Shown here piece after piece: positions 1 through 8,874 of a stretch of 64,000 nucleotides of DNA. Made by a program: the position numbers and the translations under genes. Source of the DNA: Plantibacter flavus (lineage in GTDB: Bacteria > Actinomycetota > Actinomycetes > Actinomycetales > Microbacteriaceae); contig NZ_CP019402.1 of assembly GCF_002024505.1 (NCBI RefSeq), positions 1,922,001 to 1,986,000 on the forward strand, given 5' to 3'. Numbering within the stretch: the stretch's first letter is position 1; each line of letters opens with the position of its first letter. A model generated the notes under the pieces. That model was not told the DNA's origin. It saw only the letters and a program-made list of their open reading frames with translations, and searched no databases.

Positions 1-184
1 CCTCCTCGGCGGCGAGCCGAACGGCCACCAGGACGACGTCTACTCGTCCTGGGAGCGTGCCCTCGAGCTGCCCGGCGTCCGCGGCCTGGTCGTCGGACGC
101 ACCCTCATCTACCCCGCCGACGGCGACGTCACCGCCGCCGTCGACACCGCCGCCGGTCTCGTCCACGGCGACCTCCCGTCCTGA
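1..184 (+). CDS. C-terminal fragment of Cgl0158-like (beta/alpha)8 aldolase
   Basis: Only the last 60 residues are present; the gene starts before the window. The tail contains GVRGLVVGRTLIYPADGDV, the C-terminal strand/phosphate-binding type sequence I associate with the Cgl0158 family of TIM-barrel proteins, which sit in actinobacterial inositol clusters and are thought to act as the 2-deoxy-5-keto-gluconate-6-phosphate aldolase. It lies 53 bp before iolA on the same strand, which fits that role. The aldolase reaction is inferred from family and context, not from visible catalytic residues. Confidence 0.7.
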   Translation, partial: LLGGEPNGHQDDVYSSWERALELPGVRGLVVGRTLIYPADGDVTAAVDTAAGLVHGDLPS

Positions 185-237
185 CGTCCCGCTCCGCTCC
201 GAGCGTCGATCCTCCACAGATTGGAACCACCCGCATC

Positions 238-1740
238 ATGAGCACTGACTCCCTCCCCGTCGTCCCGCACTGGATCGACGGCGCTGAAGCCCCCTCCACC
301 TCCGGTCGGACCGCCCCGGTCTACGACCCCGCACTCGGTGTCGCGACGAAGCACGTCGCGCTCGCGAACCAGGACGAGATCGCAGCAGCTGTCGCATCGG
401 CTGCGAAGGCGTTCCCTGCTTGGCGTGACTTGTCGCTCGCGAAGCGTCAGCAGATCGTGTTCAAGTTCCGTGAGCTGCTCGAGGCGAAGAAGGGCGAGCT
501 GGCGGAGATCATCACCGCCGAGCACGGCAAGGTCGTCTCCGACGCACTGGGTGAGATCACGCGCGGGCAGGAGGTCGTGGAGTTCGCGACCGGTCTCGCG
601 CACCACCTCAAGGGCGAGTTCTCCGAGCAGGTCTCGACCGGCGTCGACGTGTACTCCACGAAGCAGCCGCTCGGGGTCGTCGGCATCATCTCGCCGTTCA
701 ACTTCCCCGCGATGGTGCCGATGTGGTTCTTCCCCATCGCGATCGCGGCCGGGAACACGGTCGTGCTGAAACCGTCCGAGAAGGACCCGTCCGCGGCGAT
801 CTGGCTCGCGAAGCTCTGGAAGGAAGCCGGGCTCCCCGACGGCGTGTTCACGGTGCTGAACGGTGACAAGGAGGCCGTCGACGGGCTCCTGACCCACCCC
901 GATGTCCGCGCGATCTCCTTCGTGGGCTCCACCCCGATCGCGAAGTACGTGTACGAGACCGGCACCGCACACGGCAAGCGCGTCCAGGCGCTCGGCGGGG
1001 CGAAGAACCACATGCTGGTCCTGCCCGACGCCGACCTCGACCTCGTCGCCGACTCCGCGATCAACGCCGGCTTCGGCTCCGCGGGCGAGCGGTGCATGGC
1101 GATCTCGGTCGTCGTGGCCGTGGAGCCCGTCGCGGACGAGCTCATCAGGAAGATCGCCGAACGCGCGGCGACCCTGCGGATCGGTGACGGACGCCGGAAC
1201 TGCGACATGGGACCGCTGGTGACGAAGGTGCACCGCGACAAGGTCGCCTCCTACCTGGACATCGCCGAAACCGACGGCGCGACGATCGTCGTCGACGGCC
1301 GCAACACGCCCATCGACGGCGACCCGAACGGATTCTGGCTCGGCCCGACCCTCATCGACAACGTCCCGACGACGTCGAAGGTGTACACCGAGGAGATCTT
1401 CGGACCCGTCCTCGCCGTCGTCCGCGTGGCCTCGTATGAGGAGGGTGTCGCGCTGATCAACGGCGGGGCGTTCGGCAACGGGACCGCGATCTTCACCAAC
1501 GACGGCGGCGCCGCACGGCGGTTCCAGAACGAGATCCAGGTCGGCATGATCGGCATCAACGTGCCCATCCCCGTGCCGGTCGCGACGTTCTCCTTCGGCG
1601 GGTGGAAGGACTCCCTGTTCGGCGACACCAAGGCCCACGGCGCCGAGGGCGTCCGGTTCTTCACCCAGCAGAAGGCCATCACCTCCCGCTGGCTCGACCC
1701 CTCCCACGGCGGCATCAACCTCGGCTTCCCCCAGAACTGA
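238..1740 (+). CDS. iolA: Methylmalonate-semialdehyde / malonate-semialdehyde dehydrogenase (CoA-acylating)
   Basis: A 500-residue aldehyde dehydrogenase of the MmsA/IolA type. It would convert malonate semialdehyde to acetyl-CoA and CO2 with NAD+ and CoA, the last step of inositol breakdown. Visible motifs are the FNFPAMVPMWFFPIAIAAGN cofactor region (about 160-180), the ALGGAKNHMLVLPDADLD segment and the catalytic-cysteine context GSAGERCMAIS (about 281-291). In CoA-acylating members this motif has Arg-Cys as here. Length is normal. The ATG is preceded by a modest GGAA. It is the first complete gene of a same-strand run iolA-B-D-E-G. Confidence 0.93.
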   Translation: MSTDSLPVVPHWIDGAEAPSTSGRTAPVYDPALGVATKHVALANQDEIAAAVASAAKAFPAWRDLSLAKRQQIVFKFRELLEAKKGELAEIITAEHGKVVSDALGEITRGQEVVEFATGLAHHLKGEFSEQVSTGVDVYSTKQPLGVVGIISPFNFPAMVPMWFFPIAIAAGNTVVLKPSEKDPSAAIWLAKLWKEAGLPDGVFTVLNGDKEAVDGLLTHPDVRAISFVGSTPIAKYVYETGTAHGKRVQALGGAKNHMLVLPDADLDLVADSAINAGFGSAGERCMAISVVVAVEPVADELIRKIAERAATLRIGDGRRNCDMGPLVTKVHRDKVASYLDIAETDGATIVVDGRNTPIDGDPNGFWLGPTLIDNVPTTSKVYTEEIFGPVLAVVRVASYEEGVALINGGAFGNGTAIFTNDGGAARRFQNEIQVGMIGINVPIPVPVATFSFGGWKDSLFGDTKAHGAEGVRFFTQQKAITSRWLDPSHGGINLGFPQN

Positions 1741-1757
1741 GGCACCCCGGCCCGACC

Positions 1758-1794
1758 GCCCTTCGACAAGCGGTTCCGGATCCTGTCGAAGGGC
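1758..1794. other. Intergenic hairpin between iolA and iolB
   Basis: A perfect 11-bp inverted repeat, GCCCTTCGACA and TGTCGAAGGGC, with a 15-base loop. It sits inside the operon between iolA and iolB. There is no T-tract, so it may be an mRNA-stabilising or attenuating element, or a dispersed palindrome, rather than a terminator. Confidence 0.6.
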
Positions 1795-1839
1795 AGGGCC
1801 GAGCGGCAAGATCGAATCACACACGACGGAGTGAACACC

Positions 1840-2778
1840 ATGCAGTGGATGTACGAGCAGGGCGACCTCTCCCGCGACGGCTGGGAGAGCGTCGTCGACG
1901 GGGCGACCGAGGGTTGGCAGCACACCGGTCTCCGCGTCGCCGAACTCTCGGGTGACGACGAGCTCGGGCTCCCGGCCGGGGCGGTGGAACGCATCGTCAT
2001 CCCGCTCGCCGGCTCGTTCTCCGTGCAGTGGTCCGACGGCGAGGGGAACGCCGACACCGCGGTGCTCGGCGGTCGAGCGTCCGTCTTCGACGGCCCCACC
2101 GATGTCCTCTACCTCGGCGTCGGGACGGCCGGGACGCTGCGCGGTTCCGGCCGGGTCGCCGTCGCCGAGGCACCCGCGAGCACCGCGCTCCCGACCCGCC
2201 ACGTGCGCGCCGACGAGGTGCCCGTCGAGTTGCGCGGTGCTGGGCGGTCCAGCCGACAGGTGCACAACTTCGGCACGCCGGACGCGCTCGACGCTGCGAA
2301 GCTCATCGTCTGCGAGGTCGTCACCCCCGCGGAGAACTGGTCGTCGTACCCCGCGCACAAGCACGACGAGTCGGTGCCCGGCGAGGAGTCGCGACTCGAG
2401 GAGATCTATTACTTCGAGTCCGCCGTGTCGAAGGGGCTGACGGCACCGGCGTCCGCCGACCCGTTCGGTATGTTCGCCACCTACTCCTCGCCCGCCGGGG
2501 AGATCGACATCACCGCGATCGTCCGCACGGGTGACATCGCGCTCGTGCCGTTCGGCTACCACGGGCCGGCGGTCGCGGCTCCGGGATACGACCTCTACTA
2601 CCTGAACGTGATGGCGGGTCCCGACGACGAACGGGTCTGGCACATCAGCGACGACCCCGCACACGCGTGGATCCGCCAGAGCTGGGCCGGCCAGGACGTC
2701 GACCCGCGCCTGCCGTACACGGCCGATGCGGCACCGCACCACTCGAACGACAGCACCGACGACGAAGGACAGCAGTGA
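1840..2778 (+). CDS. iolB: 5-deoxy-glucuronate isomerase
   Basis: This 312-residue protein matches IolB, a bicupin enzyme that isomerises 5-deoxy-glucuronate to 2-deoxy-5-keto-gluconate. Characteristic sequence includes SSYPAHKHDE (metal-binding histidines), EEIYYFE and the C-terminal PFGYHGPAVAAPGYDLYYLN block. I chose ATG over a GTG nine bases earlier because GGAG lies eight bases before this ATG. The stop overlaps the start of iolD (TGATG), so the two are probably translationally coupled. Confidence 0.92.
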   Translation: MQWMYEQGDLSRDGWESVVDGATEGWQHTGLRVAELSGDDELGLPAGAVERIVIPLAGSFSVQWSDGEGNADTAVLGGRASVFDGPTDVLYLGVGTAGTLRGSGRVAVAEAPASTALPTRHVRADEVPVELRGAGRSSRQVHNFGTPDALDAAKLIVCEVVTPAENWSSYPAHKHDESVPGEESRLEEIYYFESAVSKGLTAPASADPFGMFATYSSPAGEIDITAIVRTGDIALVPFGYHGPAVAAPGYDLYYLNVMAGPDDERVWHISDDPAHAWIRQSWAGQDVDPRLPYTADAAPHHSNDSTDDEGQQ

Positions 2779-4700
2779 TGGCGACGAACCCCAGGACGAA
2801 GCGGATGACGGTGAGCCAGGCGCTCGTCGAATTCCTCGGTCACCAGTGGACCGTGGACGGCGACCACCGGGAGCGGACCATCCCCGGCATGTTCGGCATC
2901 TTCGGGCACGGCAACGTCGCAGGTCTCGGGCAGGCGCTCAAACAGGCGAACGCACTCGACCCCGACCTCATGCCCTACTTCCAGGCGCGCAACGAGCAGG
3001 CGATGGTGCACCAATCCGTCGGCTACGCCCGCATGCACCGACGCCTCGGCACCTTCGCGAGTGCGGCCTCGGTCGGCCCGGGTGCCGCGAACATGCTCAC
3101 CGGTGCCGCCCTCGCCACCACCAACCGGCTCCCCGCGCTCCTGCTGCCCAGCGACACCTTCGCGACACGCGTCGCCGACCCGGTCCTCCAGCAACTCGAA
3201 CTGCCGCACGACATCGGCATCACCGTCAACGACGCGTTCCGTCCGCTGTCCCGCTTCTTCGACCGGGTGCAGCGGCCCGAGCAGCTGTTCTCGATCGCCC
3301 TCGCCGCCATGCGCGTCCTCACCGACCCGGCCGAGACCGGCGCGGTCACGATCGCCCTGCCGGAGGACGTGCAGGCGGAGACCGTCGAGGTGCCGATCGA
3401 GTTCCTCCAGGACCGCGAGTGGCACCTGCGCCGTCCACTGCCGGAACGTGCGGCACTCGCTCGCGCCGTCACGGCCATCCGCGGGGCGAAGCGTCCCATC
3501 ATCGTCGCCGGCGGGGGAGTGATCTACTCGAACGCGGAGGAGGCACTGCGGCTGCTCGTCGAGGCGACCGGCATCCCCGTCGGCACCTCCCAGGCCGGTG
3601 GCGGTTCGCTCGTGTGGGACCACCCCCAGAACGTCGGCGCGATCGGCGCCACCGGGACCACGGCGGCCAACCGTCTCGCGGCGGAAGCCGACGTCGTGAT
3701 CGGCGTCGGGACGCGCTACAGCGACTTCACCACGGCGAGCCGCACGGCGTTCCAGGCCGAGGGCGTGACCTTCGTCAACGTCAACGTCGCGAGCTTCGAC
3801 GCGTACAAGCACGGCACGCAGATCGCCGTCATCGCGGACGCCCGCGAGACGCTCGAAGCGTTGCAGACCGAGCTCGCCGGGTTCCGCGTCGACGCCGACC
3901 ATGCCGAGACCGTCCGCCGCGAGAAAGCGGCATGGGATGCGGTCGTCGACGAGGCCTTCGTGCCTTCCGGACTCGCGCTCCCCGGCCAGGCCGAGATCAT
4001 CGGTGCCGTGCAGTCGAGCACCGACCCTGAGGACGTGATCGTGCAGGCGGCCGGCTCGCTCCCCGGCGACCTCCACAAGCTGTGGCGCGTGCGGGACGCC
4101 CTCGGCTACCACGTCGAGTACGCCTTCTCCTGCATGGGCTACGAGATCGCCGGCGGGCTCGGCGTGAAGCGCGGTGCCGAGGCGAGCGGATCCGACCGCG
4201 ACGTGGTCGTGATGGTGGGCGACGGGTCGTACCTCATGCTCCACACGGAGCTCGTGACCGCGGTCGCCGAGGGTATCAAGCTCATCGTCGTCCTCATCCA
4301 GAACCACGGCTACGCCTCGATCGGACACCTCTCGGAGACGGTCGGATCCGAGCGATTCGGCACCTGGTACCGCAGCCTCGACCCCGAGGCCCGCAACTTC
4401 CAGGGCGAGGAGATCCTGCCCGTCGACCTCGCCGCCAACGCGCGCAGCTACGGCGTCGACGTGATCGAGGTCGAGCCCGGCGCCTCGTCGATCGACGACC
4501 TCAGGGTGGCCATGGCGACCGCGAAGGCCTCCGACCGGACGACGCTCATCCACATCAACAGCGACCCGCTGCTGTACGCGCCCGACGGCGAGGGCTGGTG
4601 GGACGTCCCCGTGCCCGCGGTCTCCGAGCTGCCGAGCACGCAGCGTGCGTACGAGGAGTACGCCGAGATCAAGGCCACCCAGAAGCCGCTGCTCGGCTGA
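2778..4700 (+). CDS. iolD: 3D-(3,5/4)-trihydroxycyclohexane-1,2-dione acylhydrolase (ThDP-dependent)
   Basis: A 640-residue thiamine-diphosphate enzyme that opens the inositol ring by hydrolysing trihydroxycyclohexane-1,2-dione to 5-deoxy-glucuronate. The N-terminal block has the ThDP Glu region (QARNEQAMVHQSVGYAR), the middle domain is acetolactate-synthase-like, and the C-terminal part has the ThDP/Mg motif (VMVGDGSYLM, then NHGYASIGHLSETVGSERFG). The open frame extends upstream, but the ATG overlapping the iolB stop is the sensible start because the extra upstream residues are arginine-rich out-of-frame translation of iolB. Confidence 0.93.
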   Translation: MATNPRTKRMTVSQALVEFLGHQWTVDGDHRERTIPGMFGIFGHGNVAGLGQALKQANALDPDLMPYFQARNEQAMVHQSVGYARMHRRLGTFASAASVGPGAANMLTGAALATTNRLPALLLPSDTFATRVADPVLQQLELPHDIGITVNDAFRPLSRFFDRVQRPEQLFSIALAAMRVLTDPAETGAVTIALPEDVQAETVEVPIEFLQDREWHLRRPLPERAALARAVTAIRGAKRPIIVAGGGVIYSNAEEALRLLVEATGIPVGTSQAGGGSLVWDHPQNVGAIGATGTTAANRLAAEADVVIGVGTRYSDFTTASRTAFQAEGVTFVNVNVASFDAYKHGTQIAVIADARETLEALQTELAGFRVDADHAETVRREKAAWDAVVDEAFVPSGLALPGQAEIIGAVQSSTDPEDVIVQAAGSLPGDLHKLWRVRDALGYHVEYAFSCMGYEIAGGLGVKRGAEASGSDRDVVVMVGDGSYLMLHTELVTAVAEGIKLIVVLIQNHGYASIGHLSETVGSERFGTWYRSLDPEARNFQGEEILPVDLAANARSYGVDVIEVEPGASSIDDLRVAMATAKASDRTTLIHINSDPLLYAPDGEGWWDVPVPAVSELPSTQRAYEEYAEIKATQKPLLG

Positions 4701-4742
4701 GTGAACGACCAGAATCCCACGAACGAGTACCGAAGGAACCCG

Positions 4743-5666
4743 ATGTCAGCATCCACCACCACCCCGTCGATCCGTATCGGCACCGCTCCCGACTCCTGGG
4801 GTGTCTGGTTCCCCGACGACCCGAAGCAGGTCCCGTGGGAGCGCTTCCTCGACGAGGTCGTCGCTTCCGGCTACGAGTGGATCGAGCTCGGCCCGTACGG
4901 GTACCTCCCCACCGATCCGAACCAGCTCGCCGACGAACTCGGCGCCCGTGGGCTCAAGCTCTCGGCGGGAACCGTCTTCACCGGCTTCCACAAGGGCGAC
5001 GACCAGTGGAAGCGCGCCTGGGACCAGGCGCTCGACATCGCCGGGCTCGTCTCGAAGCTCGGGGCCGAGCACCTCGTCGTGATCCCGGACCTGTGGCGCA
5101 GTGACGCGACGAGTGAGGTCCTTGAGGCTCGCACCCTCGACGACGGGCAGTGGGCGAAGCTCGCCGCCGGGCACGATCGCCTCGGCAAGGCCCTCCTCGA
5201 GGAGTTCGGGATCAAGCAGCAGTTCCACTCCCACGCCGACAGCCACGTCGGGACGACCAGAGAGGTCGAGCGCTTCCTCGCGGAGACCGACGAGCGGTAC
5301 ACGAACCTCTGCCTCGACACGGGCCACTTCTCCTACTACGGCGGCGACAACCTCAAGCTCATCGACGACCACCCGTCGCGGATCGGCTACCTGCACCTGA
5401 AGCAGGTCGACACGAGCCTGCTGTTCGACGTCCTGAAGAACGACGTGCCGTTCGCCGAGGCCGTCACCCAGGACATCATGGTCGAGCCGCCGTTCGGCGT
5501 CCCGGAGCTCGGCCCCATCATCGAGCGCGTCGCGGCACTCGACCCGCAGATCTTCGGCATCGTCGAGCAGGACATGTACGGCTGCTCGATCGATCGCCCG
5601 TTCCCCATCGCCAAGCGCACACGCGAGCACATCTTCGGCGAGACCGCCGCTGCACGCGTCAGCTGA
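4743..5666 (+). CDS. iolE: Myo-inosose-2 dehydratase
   Basis: A 307-residue AP-endonuclease/xylose-isomerase-like TIM barrel. The opening GTAPDSWGVWFPDD is typical of inosose dehydratases, which remove water from 2-keto-myo-inositol. Metal-ligand-type motifs QFHSHADSHVGT, NLCLDTGHFSYY and IGYLHLKQVD match the family. A frame-compatible GTG occurs right after the iolD stop, but the ATG 42 bp on has GAAGGAA at a good distance and starts the conserved domain correctly. Position between iolD and iolG supports the assignment. Confidence 0.85.
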   Translation: MSASTTTPSIRIGTAPDSWGVWFPDDPKQVPWERFLDEVVASGYEWIELGPYGYLPTDPNQLADELGARGLKLSAGTVFTGFHKGDDQWKRAWDQALDIAGLVSKLGAEHLVVIPDLWRSDATSEVLEARTLDDGQWAKLAAGHDRLGKALLEEFGIKQQFHSHADSHVGTTREVERFLAETDERYTNLCLDTGHFSYYGGDNLKLIDDHPSRIGYLHLKQVDTSLLFDVLKNDVPFAEAVTQDIMVEPPFGVPELGPIIERVAALDPQIFGIVEQDMYGCSIDRPFPIAKRTREHIFGETAAARVS

Positions 5667-5708
5667 ACCCACTTCGACCAGTCAGACTTCACGGAAGGCA
5701 CCGACGCC

Positions 5709-6773
5709 ATGAGCACCACCATCCAGACCACCGACCGTCCCACCGGGACCGACGCCCGGACCGGCGACCTCCGGGTCGGCATCGTCGGAGCCGGCCTGAT
5801 GGGAGCCGACCACGTCAAGCGGATCACCGAGCGGGTGAGCGGTGCGGTCGTCGCGGCGATCATCGAACCCGACGCCGGACGTGCCGCAGCCGCGGCCGCC
5901 AATGCGCCCGGTGCCCAGGCGTTCACCCGGATCGAGGACGCGATCGCGGCCGGGGCCGTGGACGCGGTCCTCATCGCGACCCCCGGCCAGTTCCACGAGC
6001 CGGTACTCCTGCCGGCACTCGCCGCCGGACTCCCGATCCTCTGCGAGAAGCCGCTGACGCCCGACTCCACGTCGTCGTGGCGGGTGCTCGAGGCAGAACA
6101 GCAGCTCGACCGTCCGCACATCCAGGTCGGGTTCATGCGTCGCTTCGACGCCGAGTACCAGCAGCTGCGCGCCCTCGTCGAGTCGGGCGACGCCGGCGAG
6201 CTCCTCATGCTCCGCGGCGTCCACCGCAACGCGGTCGTCCCCGACACCTACACGCAGACGATGCTCATCACCGACTCGGTCGTGCACGAGTTCGACGTGC
6301 TGCCGTGGGTGGCCGACTCGACCGTCGCGAGCGTCGAGGTGAAGTACCCGCGTCGCAACCGGCTGAGCCCTGACCACCTGCGCGAGCCGATCCTCGTTAT
6401 CATCGAGCTCGCGAACGGAGTCCTCGTCGACGTCGAGATGAACGTGAGCGTCCAGTTCGGCTATCAGGTCGCGACCGAGGCGGTCTTCGCCGAGAGCATC
6501 GCGAGGATCGGTCAGCCCTCTGGTCTCCAGCAGTGGAAGGACGGCCGCTACAGCGTCGCCGACCACACGAGCTTCGTGACGCGGTTCGCCGCGGCCTACG
6601 ACGAGCAGGTCCAGCGCTGGGTGAACGCGGTCCGCGCGGGCATCCTCGTCGACGGGCCGAACGCCTGGGACGGCTACAAGGTGGCACTCGCGTGTGAGGC
6701 GGGAGTCGCGGCCCTCACCACCGACGGCCCGGTGCCGGTCGTCGTTCCCGAGCGCCCCGCGTTCTACGCTTGA
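5709..6773 (+). CDS. iolG: Inositol 2-dehydrogenase (Gfo/Idh/MocA family)
   Basis: A 354-residue NAD(P)-dependent oxidoreductase that would oxidise myo-inositol to 2-keto-myo-inositol, the entry step of the pathway. The Rossmann motif VGIVGAGLMGADH begins about residue 25, followed by the family EKP motif (CEKPLTPD, about 115-122) and the catalytic-region D/H set near MLITDSVVHEFDVLPW (H about 195). The first 20 residues are a low-complexity lead. It has a good GAAGG ribosome site and lies 42 bp after iolE. Preference for myo-inositol over other isomers cannot be read from the sequence. Confidence 0.85.
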   Translation: MSTTIQTTDRPTGTDARTGDLRVGIVGAGLMGADHVKRITERVSGAVVAAIIEPDAGRAAAAAANAPGAQAFTRIEDAIAAGAVDAVLIATPGQFHEPVLLPALAAGLPILCEKPLTPDSTSSWRVLEAEQQLDRPHIQVGFMRRFDAEYQQLRALVESGDAGELLMLRGVHRNAVVPDTYTQTMLITDSVVHEFDVLPWVADSTVASVEVKYPRRNRLSPDHLREPILVIIELANGVLVDVEMNVSVQFGYQVATEAVFAESIARIGQPSGLQQWKDGRYSVADHTSFVTRFAAAYDEQVQRWVNAVRAGILVDGPNAWDGYKVALACEAGVAALTTDGPVPVVVPERPAFYA

Positions 6774-6834
6774 TCCGCGTCCGGCCGGGGTCTCACGCGG
6801 CACCGGCCGGCCGCACTGACGAAGGAGTTCCCCG

Positions 6835-7746
6835 ATGGTCCGCATCGCTCTCGACCCGACCCCGTACCACCACGACCACGGGCTGCTCGACTTCCCCGAC
6901 ATCGCCGCACGGCTCGGGTACGACCACCTGCAGCTGACGCCGCACGCCGACTTCGGGCCGTTCTTCCGCTACCCCAAGGCCGACGACGCCCTCGTCGCCG
7001 CCCTGCGCAAGCGCGTCGCGGACGCCGGGATCACCATCCCCGCGCTCCTGCCGGTGCAACGTGTCTCCTCGCCCGAGGAGCCGCAGCGGGAGGCTGCCGT
7101 CCGCAACTTTTCGCGCATCATCCACCTCGCCGTGGAACTCGGCGTCGACACCCTCAACACCGAGTTCAGCGGACGCCCTGAGCGCAGCGAGGACTCGGAG
7201 GCCGCCTTCTACCGCTCGATGGAGACCCTGTTGCCGCTCGCCGAGCGCGAGGGTGTCCGCATCAACTTCGATCCGCACCCCGACGACTTCGTCGAGGACG
7301 GGCTCGAGGCCTGGCGGATCATCCGGGGCTTGAACTCGTCATCCGTCGGCTTCGTCTACGTCGCCTCGCACACCTTCCACTACGGCGACCGCGCAGCCAC
7401 CCTGCTGCCCGAGATCGGCGCGCGTCTCGGCGCGGTCTACGCGGCCGACACGTTCGACCACCACCGGTCGCACGGCCTCCGGTACATCAGCAACCCGCCG
7501 GGCAACGCGGCACGGGTGCACCAGCACCTCGCGATCGGCGACGGCGACGTCGACTGGTCGGGACTCTTCGCGACGCTCGGACGCACCGGCTTCCTCGATC
7601 GCGAGGACGCGATCGTCGTCTCCAATGTCTTCGCAGAGGACGAGCGCGCCGACGAGGTCTCGCGGTTCCAGCTCGACCGCCTGCGTGAGCTCGTCGACGC
7701 CGGCCGTGCGGCCGCTTCGGGTGAGGGAGCGGGAGCCGGCGCGTGA
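6835..7746 (+). CDS. Sugar phosphate isomerase/epimerase (TIM barrel), inositol-cluster type
   Basis: A 303-residue xylose-isomerase-like TIM-barrel protein, distant from the IolE copy in this operon. Motifs such as RINFDPHPDDFVEDG and YAADTFDHHRSHG look like metal/substrate positions of the superfamily. It has a strong AAGGAG site and overlaps the next dehydrogenase gene by four bases (GTGA). Such a pair suggests an epimerase/inosose-isomerase (IolH- or IolI-like) acting with its dehydrogenase partner. The substrate is inferred only from context. Confidence 0.65.
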   Translation: MVRIALDPTPYHHDHGLLDFPDIAARLGYDHLQLTPHADFGPFFRYPKADDALVAALRKRVADAGITIPALLPVQRVSSPEEPQREAAVRNFSRIIHLAVELGVDTLNTEFSGRPERSEDSEAAFYRSMETLLPLAEREGVRINFDPHPDDFVEDGLEAWRIIRGLNSSSVGFVYVASHTFHYGDRAATLLPEIGARLGAVYAADTFDHHRSHGLRYISNPPGNAARVHQHLAIGDGDVDWSGLFATLGRTGFLDREDAIVVSNVFAEDERADEVSRFQLDRLRELVDAGRAAASGEGAGAGA

Positions 7747-8777
7747 GACTCGGCCTCGTCGGATACGGCTTCGGCGGGCGCACGTTCCACGCCCCGTTCG
7801 TCGCCGCTCTCGGCGAGGGTGTCCTCGCCGGTGTGGTGACCCGTTCGCCGGCGAGGCGCACGGAGTTGGCATCGGATCATCCTGGTGTCCCTGCCTTCGA
7901 CACCCTGGCCGAGTTGCTGGCATCCGGCGTCGACGTCGTCACGATTTCAACGCCGCCGTCGGGACGCATCGATCTCGCGAAACAGGTGATCGACGCGGCC
8001 GTACCGGTGATCGTCGACAAACCGATGGCCGTCAGCCTCGCCGAGGCCCGCGAGCTCGTCTCCTACGCCGCCGAGCGGGGGGGGGGGGGGGTGCCGCTCA
8101 GCGTGTTCCAGAACCGGCGGTGGGACTCGGAGTCCAGGACGCTGCGGGCGATCGTCCGTTCTGGAGCGGTCGGTGACCTCCGGACGGTCGAGAACGTGCT
8201 CGACCGCTGGGAGCCCGAGGCGACTGCTGACGGGTCAGGGGGCGGCCAGCTCCTCGACCTCGGGAGTCATCTCGTGGACCAGGTGCGCGAAGCCCTCGGG
8301 CCGGCGGACCGGGTGTTCGCGACGATCGACCGCCGACCCGCTGACGCCTACGAGTACGCCTTCGATCTGGTGATAGAGCACCGGAACGGTGTCCGGTCGA
8401 TCGTCGCATCCGACGTCCTCCAGCCGGACGGCCGGCCGCGTCTCCGGGTCACCGGAAGCTCCGGGACCATCACCCTGGACGGACTCGACATCCAGACCGA
8501 GCAGGTGCTCGCCGGCCTGCGACCGGGCGACCGGGGGTGGGGTGTCGAGCCGCACGAGCGGTGGGGCAGGCTGACGACGGTCGATGGCGAGCGTCGGCCC
8601 TACCCGCGGGCCGACGGCCGGTGGCAGGACTTCTACACCGGTGTCCGCGACGCCGTCGACTCCCGGTCGGGCGGGTTCCCTGTCGCCGTCGAGGGCTCGC
8701 TCGCGACGTTCGCGATCCTCGAGGCAGCGCGGCACAGCGACCGCCTTGGAGCGTGGGTCGACCTCTCATCCGTCTGA
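7743..8777 (+). CDS. Second Gfo/Idh/MocA oxidoreductase, contains a 15-G tract
   Basis: A 344-residue NAD(P)-dependent dehydrogenase starting at a GTG that overlaps the previous stop. The Rossmann region is LGLVGYGFGGRTFHAPF; the DKP motif (IVDKPMAV) and VFQNRRWDSE are typical of this family. Between them the protein reads ERGGGGVPLS, encoded by an uninterrupted run of 15 G (see separate entry). The frame stays open, so the gene is intact as written. It probably oxidises an inositol isomer or derived sugar together with the overlapping epimerase. Confidence 0.75.
   Translation: MRLGLVGYGFGGRTFHAPFVAALGEGVLAGVVTRSPARRTELASDHPGVPAFDTLAELLASGVDVVTISTPPSGRIDLAKQVIDAAVPVIVDKPMAVSLAEARELVSYAAERGGGGVPLSVFQNRRWDSESRTLRAIVRSGAVGDLRTVENVLDRWEPEATADGSGGGQLLDLGSHLVDQVREALGPADRVFATIDRRPADAYEYAFDLVIEHRNGVRSIVASDVLQPDGRPRLRVTGSSGTITLDGLDIQTEQVLAGLRPGDRGWGVEPHERWGRLTTVDGERRPYPRADGRWQDFYTGVRDAVDSRSGGFPVAVEGSLATFAILEAARHSDRLGAWVDLSSV
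8077..8091 (+). repeat. 15-G homopolymer inside a coding sequence
   Basis: Fifteen consecutive G residues encode the third base region of Arg, four GGG glycine codons and the first base of a GTG valine. GGG is not the usual glycine codon in the neighbouring genes, which favour GGC and GGT. The tract is in frame at this length. It is either a slippage-prone contingency tract or a sequencing artefact. Confidence 0.95.
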
Positions 8778-8817
8778 CGCCTCCGGCACACGGAGCCGGG
8801 GGATGAAGCCCCCACGA

Positions 8818-8856
8818 CCGAACGGCCCGCCCTCTCGATGAGGGCGGGCCGTTCGG
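8818..8856. terminator. Bidirectional terminator between the iol operon and the sugar-porter gene
   Basis: A perfect 17-bp inverted repeat with a five-base loop (TCGAT) lies between two convergent genes. The arms are very GC-rich (CCGAACGGCCCGCCCTC and its complement). No long T-tract follows, as is common in high-GC actinobacteria. It likely serves both directions. Confidence 0.85.
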
Positions 8857-8874
8857 CGGTACAGCGGCTGCCGA

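Noticed and set aside
109..2742. Very long open frame (877 codons) on the minus strand opposite iolA and iolB
   Set aside because: It is arginine/aspartate/valine-rich with no recognisable domain and lies opposite two clear iol genes. Long antisense frames are expected in GC-rich DNA.
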